Counted from the first letter of the stretch, positions 44,934 through 52,070 are shown. The stretch: 55,392 nucleotides of DNA from Microbacterium sp. 67-17 (GCF_001898325.1 NZ_MKTR01000030.1:1-55392), one strand, 5' to 3'. The notes: generated by a model from the sequence alone, not told the origin. Numbers and translations are program-made.

Positions 44934-46085
44934 TCAGCGCGTGGGCCAGACCCACGCAGGCGCGTCAAGCGAGCCCTGACCCTGAACCTGCGTCTCACCG
45001 CCTGACTTCTCGAGCGTGTGTACCGTCGCGCCAGAGTTGGCCAGCGCGTCAACGAGCGGCTTCGAGTGGGAGACCACGATGATCTGGGAACGGGCTGCCG
45101 CATCCACGAGCATCGCCGCAAGTGGCTCGAGGATGCTGGGATGCAGGCTGGTCTCCGGTTCGTTGACGGCGATGAGGCTCGCGGGCCTCGTGCTCATGAG
45201 TGCTGCGACCCACACGAGGTAGCGCAGCGTCCCGTCCGACAGCTCGGGCGCAGACAGGGGCCGCAGCATCCCCGGCTGTCGCAGCGAGAGCTCGAAACGC
45301 CCCGCGTGGTCAGTGATCGACAGGCGACTGCCGGGAAGTGCGAGCTCAATCGCTGCGTCGAGCGCATCGGCATCCCCCTGCTCCCGGATGGTCTGCAGCG
45401 CGGAGGCGAGGTCGCTCCCGTCGGATGCCAGGATCGGGGTGCGTGTCCCGATAGCGGGCCGCCGAGCGGGAGCATCCGCGTCGGTACGGACCGCGTCATA
45501 GAAACGCCAGTCGCGTAGGCCGGAGCGAAGCCCCAAGACTTCGGGTGCGGCCTCGATGTCGCCGAACTCCGCCAACATGCTCTCCCACGGAGCGAGTGGT
45601 CGCTGCACCATGTGCCAACCGGCGTCGGTACGGATGCGGTAGATCGCGCCGCGTCGCTCGCAGATGAGGGAGCCGTTACGAAGAACAGGCCCACCCCAGA
45701 CGGCCTCTGCCTTGATCTCGGGGTCTGCGCCGAACATCGTCGGGGCCGGGATCGGGATGCCAAGATCCATCGCGTAACCGAAACCCGCGGCATCCGACCC
45801 GTAACCCAGCCGCAGCGCGATCGGTCCTTTCCGCACCGTGCCCTGCACGGGACCGCTCGTCGGCGCGCCGGACTCGGGTCCCGCCCATAACGTTCCGGGA
45901 AAGCCACCTTCAGCGGCAAGGGCACGGATGGCGCCTTCCCTGGCCGCAGCTCCCAGAAGTCGCAACGACCGATACAGGCTCGACTTTCCGCTCCCGTTCG
46001 CGCCGGTCACAACTGTCAGCGGCGAGAGCGGCAGGACCAGACTCCGGATGGAGCGGTAGCCGTCGATCGCCAGTGTGGTCAGCAC
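44934..46085 (-). CDS. AAA family ATPase (RecF/SMC-like, DUF2813/OLD-type core)
   Basis: This protein of about 383 residues has Walker A in VVTGANGSGKSSLYRSLRLL, an ABC-type signature ELSDGTLRYLVWVAALM, and Walker B in LIAVNEPETSLHPSILEPLA. A switch histidine lies in IIVVSHSKPLVDAL. This ATPase-only layout is common in repair, overcoming-lysogenisation (OLD)-like and predicted defence proteins. No nuclease domain follows. The GTG at 46083-46085 gives LTTLAIDGYRSIRSL; a GTG ten codons upstream is an alternative. It converges with the DUF4349 gene. Confidence 0.82.
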   Translation of the reverse strand: MLTTLAIDGYRSIRSLVLPLSPLTVVTGANGSGKSSLYRSLRLLGAAAREGAIRALAAEGGFPGTLWAGPESGAPTSGPVQGTVRKGPIALRLGYGSDAAGFGYAMDLGIPIPAPTMFGADPEIKAEAVWGGPVLRNGSLICERRGAIYRIRTDAGWHMVQRPLAPWESMLAEFGDIEAAPEVLGLRSGLRDWRFYDAVRTDADAPARRPAIGTRTPILASDGSDLASALQTIREQGDADALDAAIELALPGSRLSITDHAGRFELSLRQPGMLRPLSAPELSDGTLRYLVWVAALMSTRPASLIAVNEPETSLHPSILEPLAAMLVDAAARSQIIVVSHSKPLVDALANSGATVHTLEKSGGETQVQGQGSLDAPAWVWPTR

Positions 46086-46171
46086 AGCCGCCAGCCTACG
46101 TCGGTGCTCGGACACCTTTCGGCAGCACCCGGATGCTTCGCCTGACCTACCCGAGGTAGGAGGAATCCTGG

Positions 46172-46205
46172 GCGTAGGACGCTTGAGCGCTCAAACGTCC
46201 TACGC
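46172..46205. repeat. Large inverted repeat with nested palindrome
   Basis: The arms gcgtaggacg and cgtcctacgc (10 bp, perfect) surround a core holding the 12-bp palindrome ttgagcgctcaa. It lies 86 bp upstream of the AAA ATPase start, between that gene and the tRNA remnants. It could be a regulatory or recombination site. Immediately left, cctac / gtagg forms another small hairpin. Confidence 0.55.
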
Positions 46206-46267
46206 CTGCGATTTCGCCTACATTCGTGGGCTACCCCGCAGCGTCTCCGCCGCGCGGGTCGGCGGTC

Positions 46268-46329
46268 CGAACGCACGAAAGCCCGGTACGAGACCGGGCT
46301 TTCGTGCGTTGGTGACCCCAGCGGGATTC
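46268..46329. repeat. Direct repeat copy 1: tRNA-Glu 3' tip plus downstream hairpin
   Basis: This 62-bp unit holds a 17-bp perfect stem (arm acgcacgaaagcccggt, 5-nt loop) and then ggtgaccccagcgggattc, the 3' tip of a tRNA-Glu on the minus strand. It matches copy 2 at 60 of 62 positions. The two differences are complementary in the hairpin arms, so pairing is kept. The tRNA part is lost after the T-loop. Confidence 0.75.
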
Positions 46330-46424
46330 TCCCCGCCGCCACTCCGCGAGCCGCTGCGCGCCTCGCGGAGCCTCCGGCGGCGTGGGCCCAACCCGGATAA
46401 GTTGCGAGACAACAACAGGCATCC
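46330..46424. other. Spacer between the two att-like repeats
   Basis: No gene is visible. The left half contains a GC-rich hairpin (ctccgcgag / ctcgcggag). This may be a scar of an earlier integration or excision. Confidence 0.4.
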
Positions 46425-46486
46425 CGAACACACGAAAGCCCGGTACGAGACCGGGCTTTCGTGTGTTGGTGACCCCAGCGGGATTC
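46425..46486. repeat. Direct repeat copy 2: tRNA-Glu 3' end plus downstream hairpin
   Basis: This is the same 62-bp unit as copy 1, 157 bp away, here continuing into a longer tRNA-Glu 3' half. The hairpin arms are acacacgaaagcccggt and accgggctttcgtgtgt (46428-46466). The unit is the probable left attachment site (att) of the island that follows. Confidence 0.75.
46428..46466 (-). terminator. tRNA-Glu terminator hairpin
   Basis: A perfect 17-bp stem with an acgag loop directly follows the tRNA 3' CCA on the minus strand. Read on that strand, the second arm ends in GGGCTTTCGTGTG. Stem strength and position mark it as the original tRNA terminator. Confidence 0.7.
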
Positions 46487-46513
46487 GAACCCGCGTTACC
46501 GCCGTGAGAGGGG
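46467..46513 (-). tRNA. 3' half of a tRNA-Glu(CTC) gene (attachment-site remnant)
   Basis: On the minus strand the sequence runs CTCTCACGGCGGTAAC, then the T-arm GCGGGTTCGAATCCCGC, then the acceptor strand TGGGGTCA and CCA. This equals the anticodon loop to the 3' end of an actinobacterial tRNA-Glu with anticodon CTC. The 5' half is absent: the anticodon-stem partner expected as CCGCC reads TTCCC, and beyond it there is no D-arm. It is therefore a fragment left by site-specific integration, not a working gene. Confidence 0.75.
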
Positions 46514-46856
46514 AATAGGCTCCCCCGGAACTGCGTGCCCGACCCGGTTCTGCCCTGTGTTTACTGGGGTTCCGCGTGCGTCGAGTGCGTCGCGGAAAGT
46601 CCTGTCGTCAGCGTTCGTTGCCAAAATGTTGCCACGTTTGCGCCCCTCCAGAGGCGGGTAATCCTGGTGCCTCTGCGCGCCTGCCGAGTGTGCCGAGTAG
46701 CGAACTCACGTTCCCGCGCCTGACCCGCTCTACCAGCTTGCGGGGTCGTGGCGGATGCCGCAACACCACGTCGCTGCGCTCGGATGTTGCACCCTCCGTC
46801 CCGACCCGCGAACAGCAGGGAGCGGGTCCGGGGCGGGAGCGGACCGGGGAGGTAGA
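46514..46856. other. Non-coding left end of the genomic island
   Basis: About 340 bp without a convincing gene. Two TTGCCA repeats 11 bp apart (gttgccaaaatgttgcca near 46617-46636) could be integrase arm sites. A hairpin-bearing direct repeat (copy A) lies at 46793-46831. No integrase gene or fragment was found here. Confidence 0.5.
46793..46831. repeat. Direct repeat copy A flanking the toxin-antitoxin module
   Basis: A unit of about 40 bp runs from cctccg to gcagggagcgggtccgg. It carries an inverted repeat, gacccgc...gcgggtc. It recurs at 48514-48553 with about 35 of 40 positions shared. Confidence 0.6.
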
Positions 46857-46889
46857 ATGAGCAACGACGAAGCAGAGGTGATCCCATGA
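46857..46889 (+). CDS. Possible 10-codon mini-ORF coupled to the antitoxin
   Basis: It reads MSNDEAEVIP, with ggggaggt just before the ATG. Its TGA overlaps the next ATG (ATGA). It might couple translation of the antitoxin. However TAGAAT at 46853-46858 also looks like a -10 box, in which case this ORF would not be transcribed. Confidence 0.25.
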   Translation: MSNDEAEVIP

Positions 46890-47203
46890 GCGTGACGATT
46901 CCGAGCGCGATCCCGGCCGAGTCCCTGCGCGCCTGGTACGACGACGAGCCCCGCGTGAGCGATGTGGCCCTCTACGACATGACCGCCCAGGGCGCGACCA
47001 CCCTGGCCTCCGTCCTGATCGAACGGCAGCTCGCCACGACCGACGAGCGCGAGCGCGAGTATTGGGCCGCGCGGGTGCGCCTGGTGAACCAGCAGCGCAC
47101 GGCGCTGGACCCCGACGACCGGCTCGGGCTGATCGCCCAGCAGCAGGCATGGCTCGATGAGATCGACGCCCTGACCGGCCAGGCGAGCCGCCGGATCGCG
47201 TGA
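46886..47203 (+). CDS. Putative antitoxin partner of the zeta toxin
   Basis: This 105-residue acidic protein begins MSVTIPSAIPAESLRAWYDD. It has a helical, charged middle (ERQLATTDEREREYWAARVR) and a Gln-rich stretch (GLIAQQQAWLDEID). It is not an obvious member of the classical epsilon family. Its stop overlaps the zeta-like gene start as GTGA, and the gene order (small acidic protein, then zeta kinase) is that of toxin-antitoxin modules. RBS: cagagg. The antitoxin role is inferred from context. Confidence 0.72.
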   Translation: MSVTIPSAIPAESLRAWYDDEPRVSDVALYDMTAQGATTLASVLIERQLATTDEREREYWAARVRLVNQQRTALDPDDRLGLIAQQQAWLDEIDALTGQASRRIA

Positions 47204-48249
47204 CCGAACCCGTCGCCTCCGACGAGGCGCGGCTGCGGCAGGTGTTCGACGCCACCGCGCGGCAGGCGATCTTCCCGCCGGTCCCGACCGGCGACCGGCT
47301 CCTGGTACTGCTCGGCGGCCAGCCCGCCGCGGGCAAGACGAGGGCGCAGGCGGCGATCCTCGCGGAGCACCCCGAGCTGGTGTCCATCACCGGGGATGAC
47401 CTGCGCGCCTACCACCCCGGCTACCGGGATCTCGCGGTGAACGACCCGCTGGCGATGCCGGCCGCGACCGCGCCAACCTCCAGCGGGCTCATCCGCCTCG
47501 CCCTGGACCATGCGATCGAGCACGGCTACCCGGTGCTGCTGGAAGGCACCTTCCGCGATCCAGCGATGGTCATCGACACCGCGGCCCGGTTCGCGGAGGC
47601 CGGTTACCGGGTCGAGGTCGTCGCCGTCGCCATGCCCGCCCCGGTGTCGCGCCTGGCCGCGGAAGAACGGTTCCTGCGCGCCCGGCGCGGCGAGGTCGGC
47701 CGCTGGACCCCGCCCGAGGCGCACGAGACGGCGCTGGCCGGCTCACCCGAGGTCGTGGCCGCGCTGGAGGCCCTGCCCGCCGTCGCCCGCATCCAGGTCT
47801 ACACCCGCGACCGCCGCCTCTACGACAACCGCCGCACCGAATCCGGCGCATGGGAGCACGAGCCCCACGCGGCCGAGGTGCTGCGCAGCGAGCAGACCCG
47901 AGAGCTCACCCCGGTCGAGGCCGTTGCCTGGCTCGCGGACTACGGCGCCGTATTCGGCGCCGCTCACGCCCGGCGCGGCTACCTCAGTCCGAGGACCGCG
48001 TCGGCCTACCGGCGGCTGCAAGACGACGCCGCCCGCATGATCGAGCTGGCCGCCTCCGACCCCAGTGCCGACGTGCGGGCGCTGGAAGAGCAGCAGACCC
48101 ACCGCCGGATCGCACTGAAGGTCGCCGTGCCCGAGCCGCCGGGGATCGTCGGACGGATCGGGCAGACCCTTCGGCGCTCACTCCCGCCCTATCGTCCAGC
48201 TCCGTCGCGTGACGCGCCCGGTAACGAACCACCGAGCATCGGACGCTGA
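47200..48249 (+). CDS. Zeta toxin family kinase
   Basis: This is a 349-residue P-loop protein. Walker A is GGQPAAGKT (residues 39-47). It is followed by VSITGDDLRAYHPGYRDL (the substrate/base Asp region of zeta toxins) and VLLEGTFRDPAMV. Zeta/PezT kinases phosphorylate UDP-N-acetylglucosamine and block peptidoglycan synthesis. Residues after about 200 form an Arg/Ala-rich C-terminal extension with no recognised domain. The start is GTG at 47200, overlapping the antitoxin stop. Confidence 0.88.
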   Translation: MTEPVASDEARLRQVFDATARQAIFPPVPTGDRLLVLLGGQPAAGKTRAQAAILAEHPELVSITGDDLRAYHPGYRDLAVNDPLAMPAATAPTSSGLIRLALDHAIEHGYPVLLEGTFRDPAMVIDTAARFAEAGYRVEVVAVAMPAPVSRLAAEERFLRARRGEVGRWTPPEAHETALAGSPEVVAALEALPAVARIQVYTRDRRLYDNRRTESGAWEHEPHAAEVLRSEQTRELTPVEAVAWLADYGAVFGAAHARRGYLSPRTASAYRRLQDDAARMIELAASDPSADVRALEEQQTHRRIALKVAVPEPPGIVGRIGQTLRRSLPPYRPAPSRDAPGNEPPSIGR

Positions 48250-48572
48250 GAAGACGCCTATCGTTCCCCCACTCACGACGACGACGTGGGAGTAGAACTG
48301 TTCGACACCCCTGTCCCCGCCGGATCACGAAAGCACGTTCTGGCCCGTAAAACACGGGCGAGTCGCCGGGTGGCCGCGTGGACAACTCCCTCAGGATTCA
48401 CGGACCTACGCGGTCGGTAGCACATGAGAACGAGCCTGCCGAGACGCCGCCAAACCCGATACCCGAGTCTGCGCGATCGCGCCGGATGTCACAAGCCGGT
48501 TCGGGCATTGCGGCCTCCGCCCCGACCCCGCGACTGGCAGGGAGCGGGTCCGGTGCTTGTGGAAGTCGACTG
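48250..48572. other. Intergenic region between the toxin module and the arsenic operon
   Basis: No gene is supported in these 323 bp. It contains a small perfect hairpin, gcccgt-aaaac-acgggc (48343-48359), and direct-repeat copy B near the right end. The sequence around 48370-48480 shows no clear coding signal. Confidence 0.55.
48514..48553 (-). repeat. Direct repeat copy B, also a possible ars-operon terminator
   Basis: This second copy of the 40-bp unit begins about 20 bp beyond the arsC stop. Its inverted repeat (gcgggtc against gacc-cgc with one bulge) could end the minus-strand ars transcript. Confidence 0.55.
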
Positions 48573-49241
48573 TCAGGCGCGGGAGGGGACGCCGAGTTCG
48601 GCCAGCAGGTTCAGCACGCGGCGCTCGATCTCGTCGCGCACCGGCCGCATCCCGTCCGGGGTCCAGCCCGCGGGATCGGGTAGCGTCCATTCCTCGTACC
48701 GCTTGCCGGGGAAGATCGGGCAGGCGTCGCCGCAGCCCATCGTGATCACCGCGTCCGCCGCCCGCACGATCTCGTCGGTCCAGGGCTTGGGGAACTCGCC
48801 GGCGATGTCGATGCCCCGTTCGGCCATGACCTGAACGGCGACCGGGTTGATCTGCTCGCCGGGCTCGGAGCCGCCGGACCAGCCGATCGCCCGGTCGCCG
48901 GCGTGGTGCTGGAAGAAGCCGAGGGCCATCTGCGAGCGGCCGGCGTTGTGGACGCACAGGAACAGCACGGTCGGCGTGCCCGTCAGGTGCATCCCGTCGA
49001 CCTTGGCGAGCGCGCGCAGCCGCTGCCGGGCGAACTTCTCGGTCAGCAGCGGCAGATAGGTCGGCACCGTCGCACGGGCGGCGAGGTCGGTGTAGGAGGC
49101 GTGCAGGAAACGGTCGATCGTCTCCCGCCCGAAGGTGCCCTCGAACTCCCGCGTCAGGCGCTCGGCGCTGGTGGCGAGGCCCGCTTCCTGGTCGATGGTG
49201 ATCGTCGCGTGGCGCTCGTGCTCGTCTGGCATCGTCGTCAT
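48573..49241 (-). CDS. arsC: Arsenate reductase, low-molecular-weight phosphatase type
   Basis: This 222-residue protein has an N-terminal three-helix-bundle domain (about residues 20-85; LTREFEGTFGRETIDRFLH). A low-MW phosphatase-fold domain follows. The CX5R site is C96-R102 in FLCVHNAGRSQMALGFF. C170 and C174 lie in ITMGCGDACPIFPGKRYEEW, the redox cysteines of the thioredoxin/mycothiol-linked ArsC class. It reduces arsenate to arsenite. The ATG at 49239-49241 overlaps the upstream stop (ATGA). A second ATG at 49230-49232 has a better-spaced GAAGGG and may be the true start. Confidence 0.88.
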   Translation of the reverse strand: MTTMPDEHERHATITIDQEAGLATSAERLTREFEGTFGRETIDRFLHASYTDLAARATVPTYLPLLTEKFARQRLRALAKVDGMHLTGTPTVLFLCVHNAGRSQMALGFFQHHAGDRAIGWSGGSEPGEQINPVAVQVMAERGIDIAGEFPKPWTDEIVRAADAVITMGCGDACPIFPGKRYEEWTLPDPAGWTPDGMRPVRDEIERRVLNLLAELGVPSRA

Positions 49242-49915
49242 CCCTTCGTCGTGGTCAGCCGGGGCGCGAGGCTCTGGATGCGGGCGGCGATGTCCTCGAA
49301 CGCCGCGTCGAAGGCGGCGTCCGTCCCGTCGCGCACCGGGTCCGGCACCGACCAGTGCACGCAGCCGGCGTCGCCGAGTTCTTCGTGCGCGGTGTCGCAC
49401 ACGGTCACCACGAAATCGTCCGCGCCGAGCACGTCGTCCAGCGCGCGCGGGGCGCGGGCTCGCAGGGTGAGGCCGTGTCGGTCCGCGGCGGCGATCGCGC
49501 CCGGCTCGATCTGCGCGGCCGGGTGCGTGCCGGCCGAGGCCACCGGGATATCGCTGCTGCCGTGCCAGAGCGCAGCGGCGAGCTGGGATCGGGCCGAGTT
49601 GCCGGTGCAGACGAACACCACCCGCCGCACCCCGAGCATCGGGGAAGGGGTGAGGCCGTCGAGCGCGCCGGGCGCGAGGTGGAGGTAGGTGCGGCGCCGG
49701 TCGGCCTCCGACCGCGTCCGCACGATCAGCCCTGCCTGTTCGAGCTGGTTCAGGTGATGGGCGAGCAGGCTCGATGAGACACCCAGCTCGCCTTGCAGCT
49801 CGACCGGGGCGACATCGCCCAGGGTGAGCAGGTCCACGATCCGCAGCCGCACAGGATCGGCCAGCGCCGCATACCGCGCGACCCGACCCGCAAGGCAAGT
49901 TTCCTCAATGTTCAT
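49238..49915 (-). CDS. ArsR-type regulator fused to a low-MW phosphatase/ArsC domain
   Basis: This is a 225-residue fusion. Residues 10-85 form an ArsR winged helix (ALADPVRLRIVDLLTLGDV, recognition helix in GVSSSLLAHHLNQLEQAG). Residues 97-225 are an LMW-PTP/arsenate-reductase-like domain with CX5R C103-R109 in VFVCTGNSARSQLAAALW. Also present are VTVCDTAHEEL and WSVPDPVRDG. The only early cysteine in the ArsR part is C7. It probably senses arsenicals and represses the divergent arsenic genes. It is coupled to the arsC gene downstream and divergent from the aquaporin gene. Confidence 0.87.
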   Translation of the reverse strand: MNIEETCLAGRVARYAALADPVRLRIVDLLTLGDVAPVELQGELGVSSSLLAHHLNQLEQAGLIVRTRSEADRRRTYLHLAPGALDGLTPSPMLGVRRVVFVCTGNSARSQLAAALWHGSSDIPVASAGTHPAAQIEPGAIAAADRHGLTLRARAPRALDDVLGADDFVVTVCDTAHEELGDAGCVHWSVPDPVRDGTDAAFDAAFEDIAARIQSLAPRLTTTKG

Positions 49916-49925
49916 TACCTCAAGT

Positions 49926-49951
49926 TTGACTGAGCGAACCGGATTCGTCAA
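49926..49951. promoter_or_regulatory. Candidate ArsR operator in the divergent ars/aqp promoter
   Basis: An inverted repeat TTGAC...GTCAA with 16 nt between arms lies in the 47-bp gap between the two divergent start codons. An adjoining near-palindrome, tcaagtttga, overlaps it at 49920-49929. Size and position suit an ArsR-family dimer. Confidence 0.45.
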
Positions 49952-49962
49952 GATGGGCAGCG

Positions 49963-50658
49963 ATGAACACCACCACGACCGAGGCCGTCCCGCTGTGGCG
50001 GCGTGCTGCCGCTGAGCTGCTGGGCGCCGGCCTGCTGGTGACGGTCGTGGTCGGTTCCGGCATCGCCGCCTCGCGTCTCTCGCCCGGCGATGTGGGCTTG
50101 CAGCTCCTGGAGAACTCGATCGCCACCGCGCTCGGCCTGACCGTCCTCATCCTGATCTTCCAGCCCGTCTCCGGCGCGCACCTGAACCCGGTCGTCACCC
50201 TCGCCGACCGCGCCCTCGGCGCACGGCACGGCGGCGGCGAGATCGCCGTCTACGCTGGCGCTCAGATCGTCGGCGGCATCGGTGGGGCGCTGCTGGCGAA
50301 CCTCATGTTCGCCGTGCCGGCCGCGCTGTCGGTGACCGACCGGGCGGCACCGGGGCAGGTGCTCGGCGAGGTCGTCGCCACCGCCGGGCTGATCCTCACG
50401 ATCTTCGCCCTGGCTCGCACCGGCCGCGCGGCGCTGGTCGCCCCGGCGGTCGGTGCCTACATCGGCGCCGCGTACTGGTTCACCTCGTCCACCTCGTTCG
50501 CCAACCCCGCCGTGACCATCGGCCGGATCTTCACCGACACCTTCGCCGGCATCGCCCCGACCTCCGCGCTGTGGTTCCTCGCCGCCCAGGTCGTCGGCGC
50601 GGTCGTCGGCGTCGGGCTTGTGTTCCTGCTGTTCCCGAATCGAAAGGCCCAGCCATGA
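49963..50658 (+). CDS. MIP family aquaglyceroporin (AqpS-like arsenite channel)
   Basis: This 231-residue protein has six membrane segments with both NPA-type boxes: GAHLNPVVTL (N75, NPV variant) and FANPAVTIGR (N181, with the selectivity-filter Arg). In ars operons such channels let arsenite flow out after ArsC reduction. It starts at ATG 49963, divergent from the ArsR-phosphatase fusion. It overlaps the oxidoreductase gene downstream by 4 bp (ATGA), so all belong to one arsenic response. Confidence 0.88.
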   Translation: MNTTTTEAVPLWRRAAAELLGAGLLVTVVVGSGIAASRLSPGDVGLQLLENSIATALGLTVLILIFQPVSGAHLNPVVTLADRALGARHGGGEIAVYAGAQIVGGIGGALLANLMFAVPAALSVTDRAAPGQVLGEVVATAGLILTIFALARTGRAALVAPAVGAYIGAAYWFTSSTSFANPAVTIGRIFTDTFAGIAPTSALWFLAAQVVGAVVGVGLVFLLFPNRKAQP

Positions 50659-52037
50659 CCCATCTGATCGCCATCGGCGGCTCCGACGCCGGTATCTCCG
50701 CCGCGCTCCGTGCCCGCGAACTCGACCCGACCACCGACGTGACGGTGGTGGTGGCGGACGAGTACCCGAACTTCTCCATCTGCGGCATCCCCTACTACTT
50801 CACTGGCGAGGTCGCCCCGTGGCAGTCGCTCGCGCACCGCACGAGCGCTGACTTGGAGGCCACCGGGATGCGGCTGCGGCTCAACACTTTCGCCACGGGC
50901 ATCGACGTCGCCGGGCAGCGGCTCACTGTCCGCACCCCGGACGGCATCTTCGAGGATCTGGCCTACGACGAGCTGATCGTCGGCACCGGCGCGCTCCCGT
51001 CCCACGCCGGCATCGCCGGCCTCGATGCGCTGACCCCGGAGGACGGGGTGCATGTCATTCATTCGATGGGTGACACTTTCGCCCTCGACCACGACCTCAC
51101 TACCCGGCAGCCGCAGTCTGCGATCATCGTCGGCGCCGGCTACGTCGGCCTGGAGATGGCCGAAGCCTTCATCACCCGCGGGATGCAGGTCACCCAGCTC
51201 CAGCGCGGACCCGAAGTGCTCTCCACCCTCGACCCCGAGCTCGGCGCCCTCGTCCGCGACGAACTCACGACGCATGGCGTCGAGGTCGTCACCGGCTCGA
51301 CCGTGACCGGGATCGAGAAGACCCCGGTCGGGCTCACCGTCACCGGCACCCGCGACGGGCAGCCCTTCGCACAGACCGCGGACCTCGTGCTCGTGGTCGT
51401 CGGGGTGCGGCCGAACACCGAGCTGCTCGAGCAGGCCGGAGCGAGCCTCGGCGCGGGCCGCGCCGTCGTGGTCGATGAGCACATGCGCACCGGGCTCCCG
51501 CACGTCTGGGCCGCCGGCGACGGCATCATCACGCATCACCGCCTCCTCGGCGCGACCTATCTGCCGCTGGGGACGACCTCGCACAAGCAGGGCCGCATCG
51601 CAGGAGAGAATGCTCTCGGCGGCGACCGAGCCTTCGCGGGGTCGGTCGGCACCCAGGTCGTCAAGGTCTTCGACCTCGTCGCCGCCCGAACCGGCCTGCG
51701 CGACCACGAGGCGATCGCCGCCGGCTACGCGGCAGCAACGATCACCGCGGCCGCGGACGACCACAAGCGGTACTACCCCGGTGCCCACCCGATCCACTTC
51801 CGCATCACCGGGGACACCGGCGACGGGCGTCTGCTCGGCGCGCAGCTCGTCGGGCGGCGCGGCACCGAGGTCGCCAAGCGGGTCGACACCTTCGCCACCG
51901 CCCTCTATGCCGGGTTGACCATCGGGCAGTTCGATGACCTCGACCTCTCCTACACCCCGCCGCTCGGCTCTCCGTGGGATGCCGTGCAGCTCGCGGCGCA
52001 GGCGTGGTCGGCCGCGAATGCCAGGGTGCTGGTCTAG
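50655..52037 (+). CDS. FAD/NAD(P)-dependent disulfide oxidoreductase, CoA-disulfide reductase-like
   Basis: This is a 460-residue class I disulfide oxidoreductase. The FAD motif is LIAIGGSDAGISAALRAREL. The single redox cysteine C43 in NFSICGIPYY is typical of CoA-disulfide reductase/NADH oxidase relatives. The NAD(P) motif is IIVGAGYVGLEMAEAF. The C-terminal dimerisation domain is complete. Coupled to the aquaporin, it may supply reducing power or act on arsenic-thiol adducts. The true substrate is unknown. Confidence 0.85.
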   Translation: MTHLIAIGGSDAGISAALRARELDPTTDVTVVVADEYPNFSICGIPYYFTGEVAPWQSLAHRTSADLEATGMRLRLNTFATGIDVAGQRLTVRTPDGIFEDLAYDELIVGTGALPSHAGIAGLDALTPEDGVHVIHSMGDTFALDHDLTTRQPQSAIIVGAGYVGLEMAEAFITRGMQVTQLQRGPEVLSTLDPELGALVRDELTTHGVEVVTGSTVTGIEKTPVGLTVTGTRDGQPFAQTADLVLVVVGVRPNTELLEQAGASLGAGRAVVVDEHMRTGLPHVWAAGDGIITHHRLLGATYLPLGTTSHKQGRIAGENALGGDRAFAGSVGTQVVKVFDLVAARTGLRDHEAIAAGYAAATITAAADDHKRYYPGAHPIHFRITGDTGDGRLLGAQLVGRRGTEVAKRVDTFATALYAGLTIGQFDDLDLSYTPPLGSPWDAVQLAAQAWSAANARVLV

Positions 52038-52070
52038 TGAGCGTCAAGTGACTGGGGCAGACTGAGCGCG

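Noticed and set aside
46268..46486. CRISPR-like repeats
   Set aside because: There are only two copies of a 62-bp unit, each containing tRNA sequence and a terminator, with no spacer series or cas genes.
46467..46513. Functional tRNA gene
   Set aside because: There is no 5' acceptor strand, D-arm or matching anticodon-stem strand, so only the 3' half is present.
46561..46887. Possible integrase fragment at the island edge
   Set aside because: Open frames here on both strands lack the tyrosine-recombinase R..HxxR..Y motifs.
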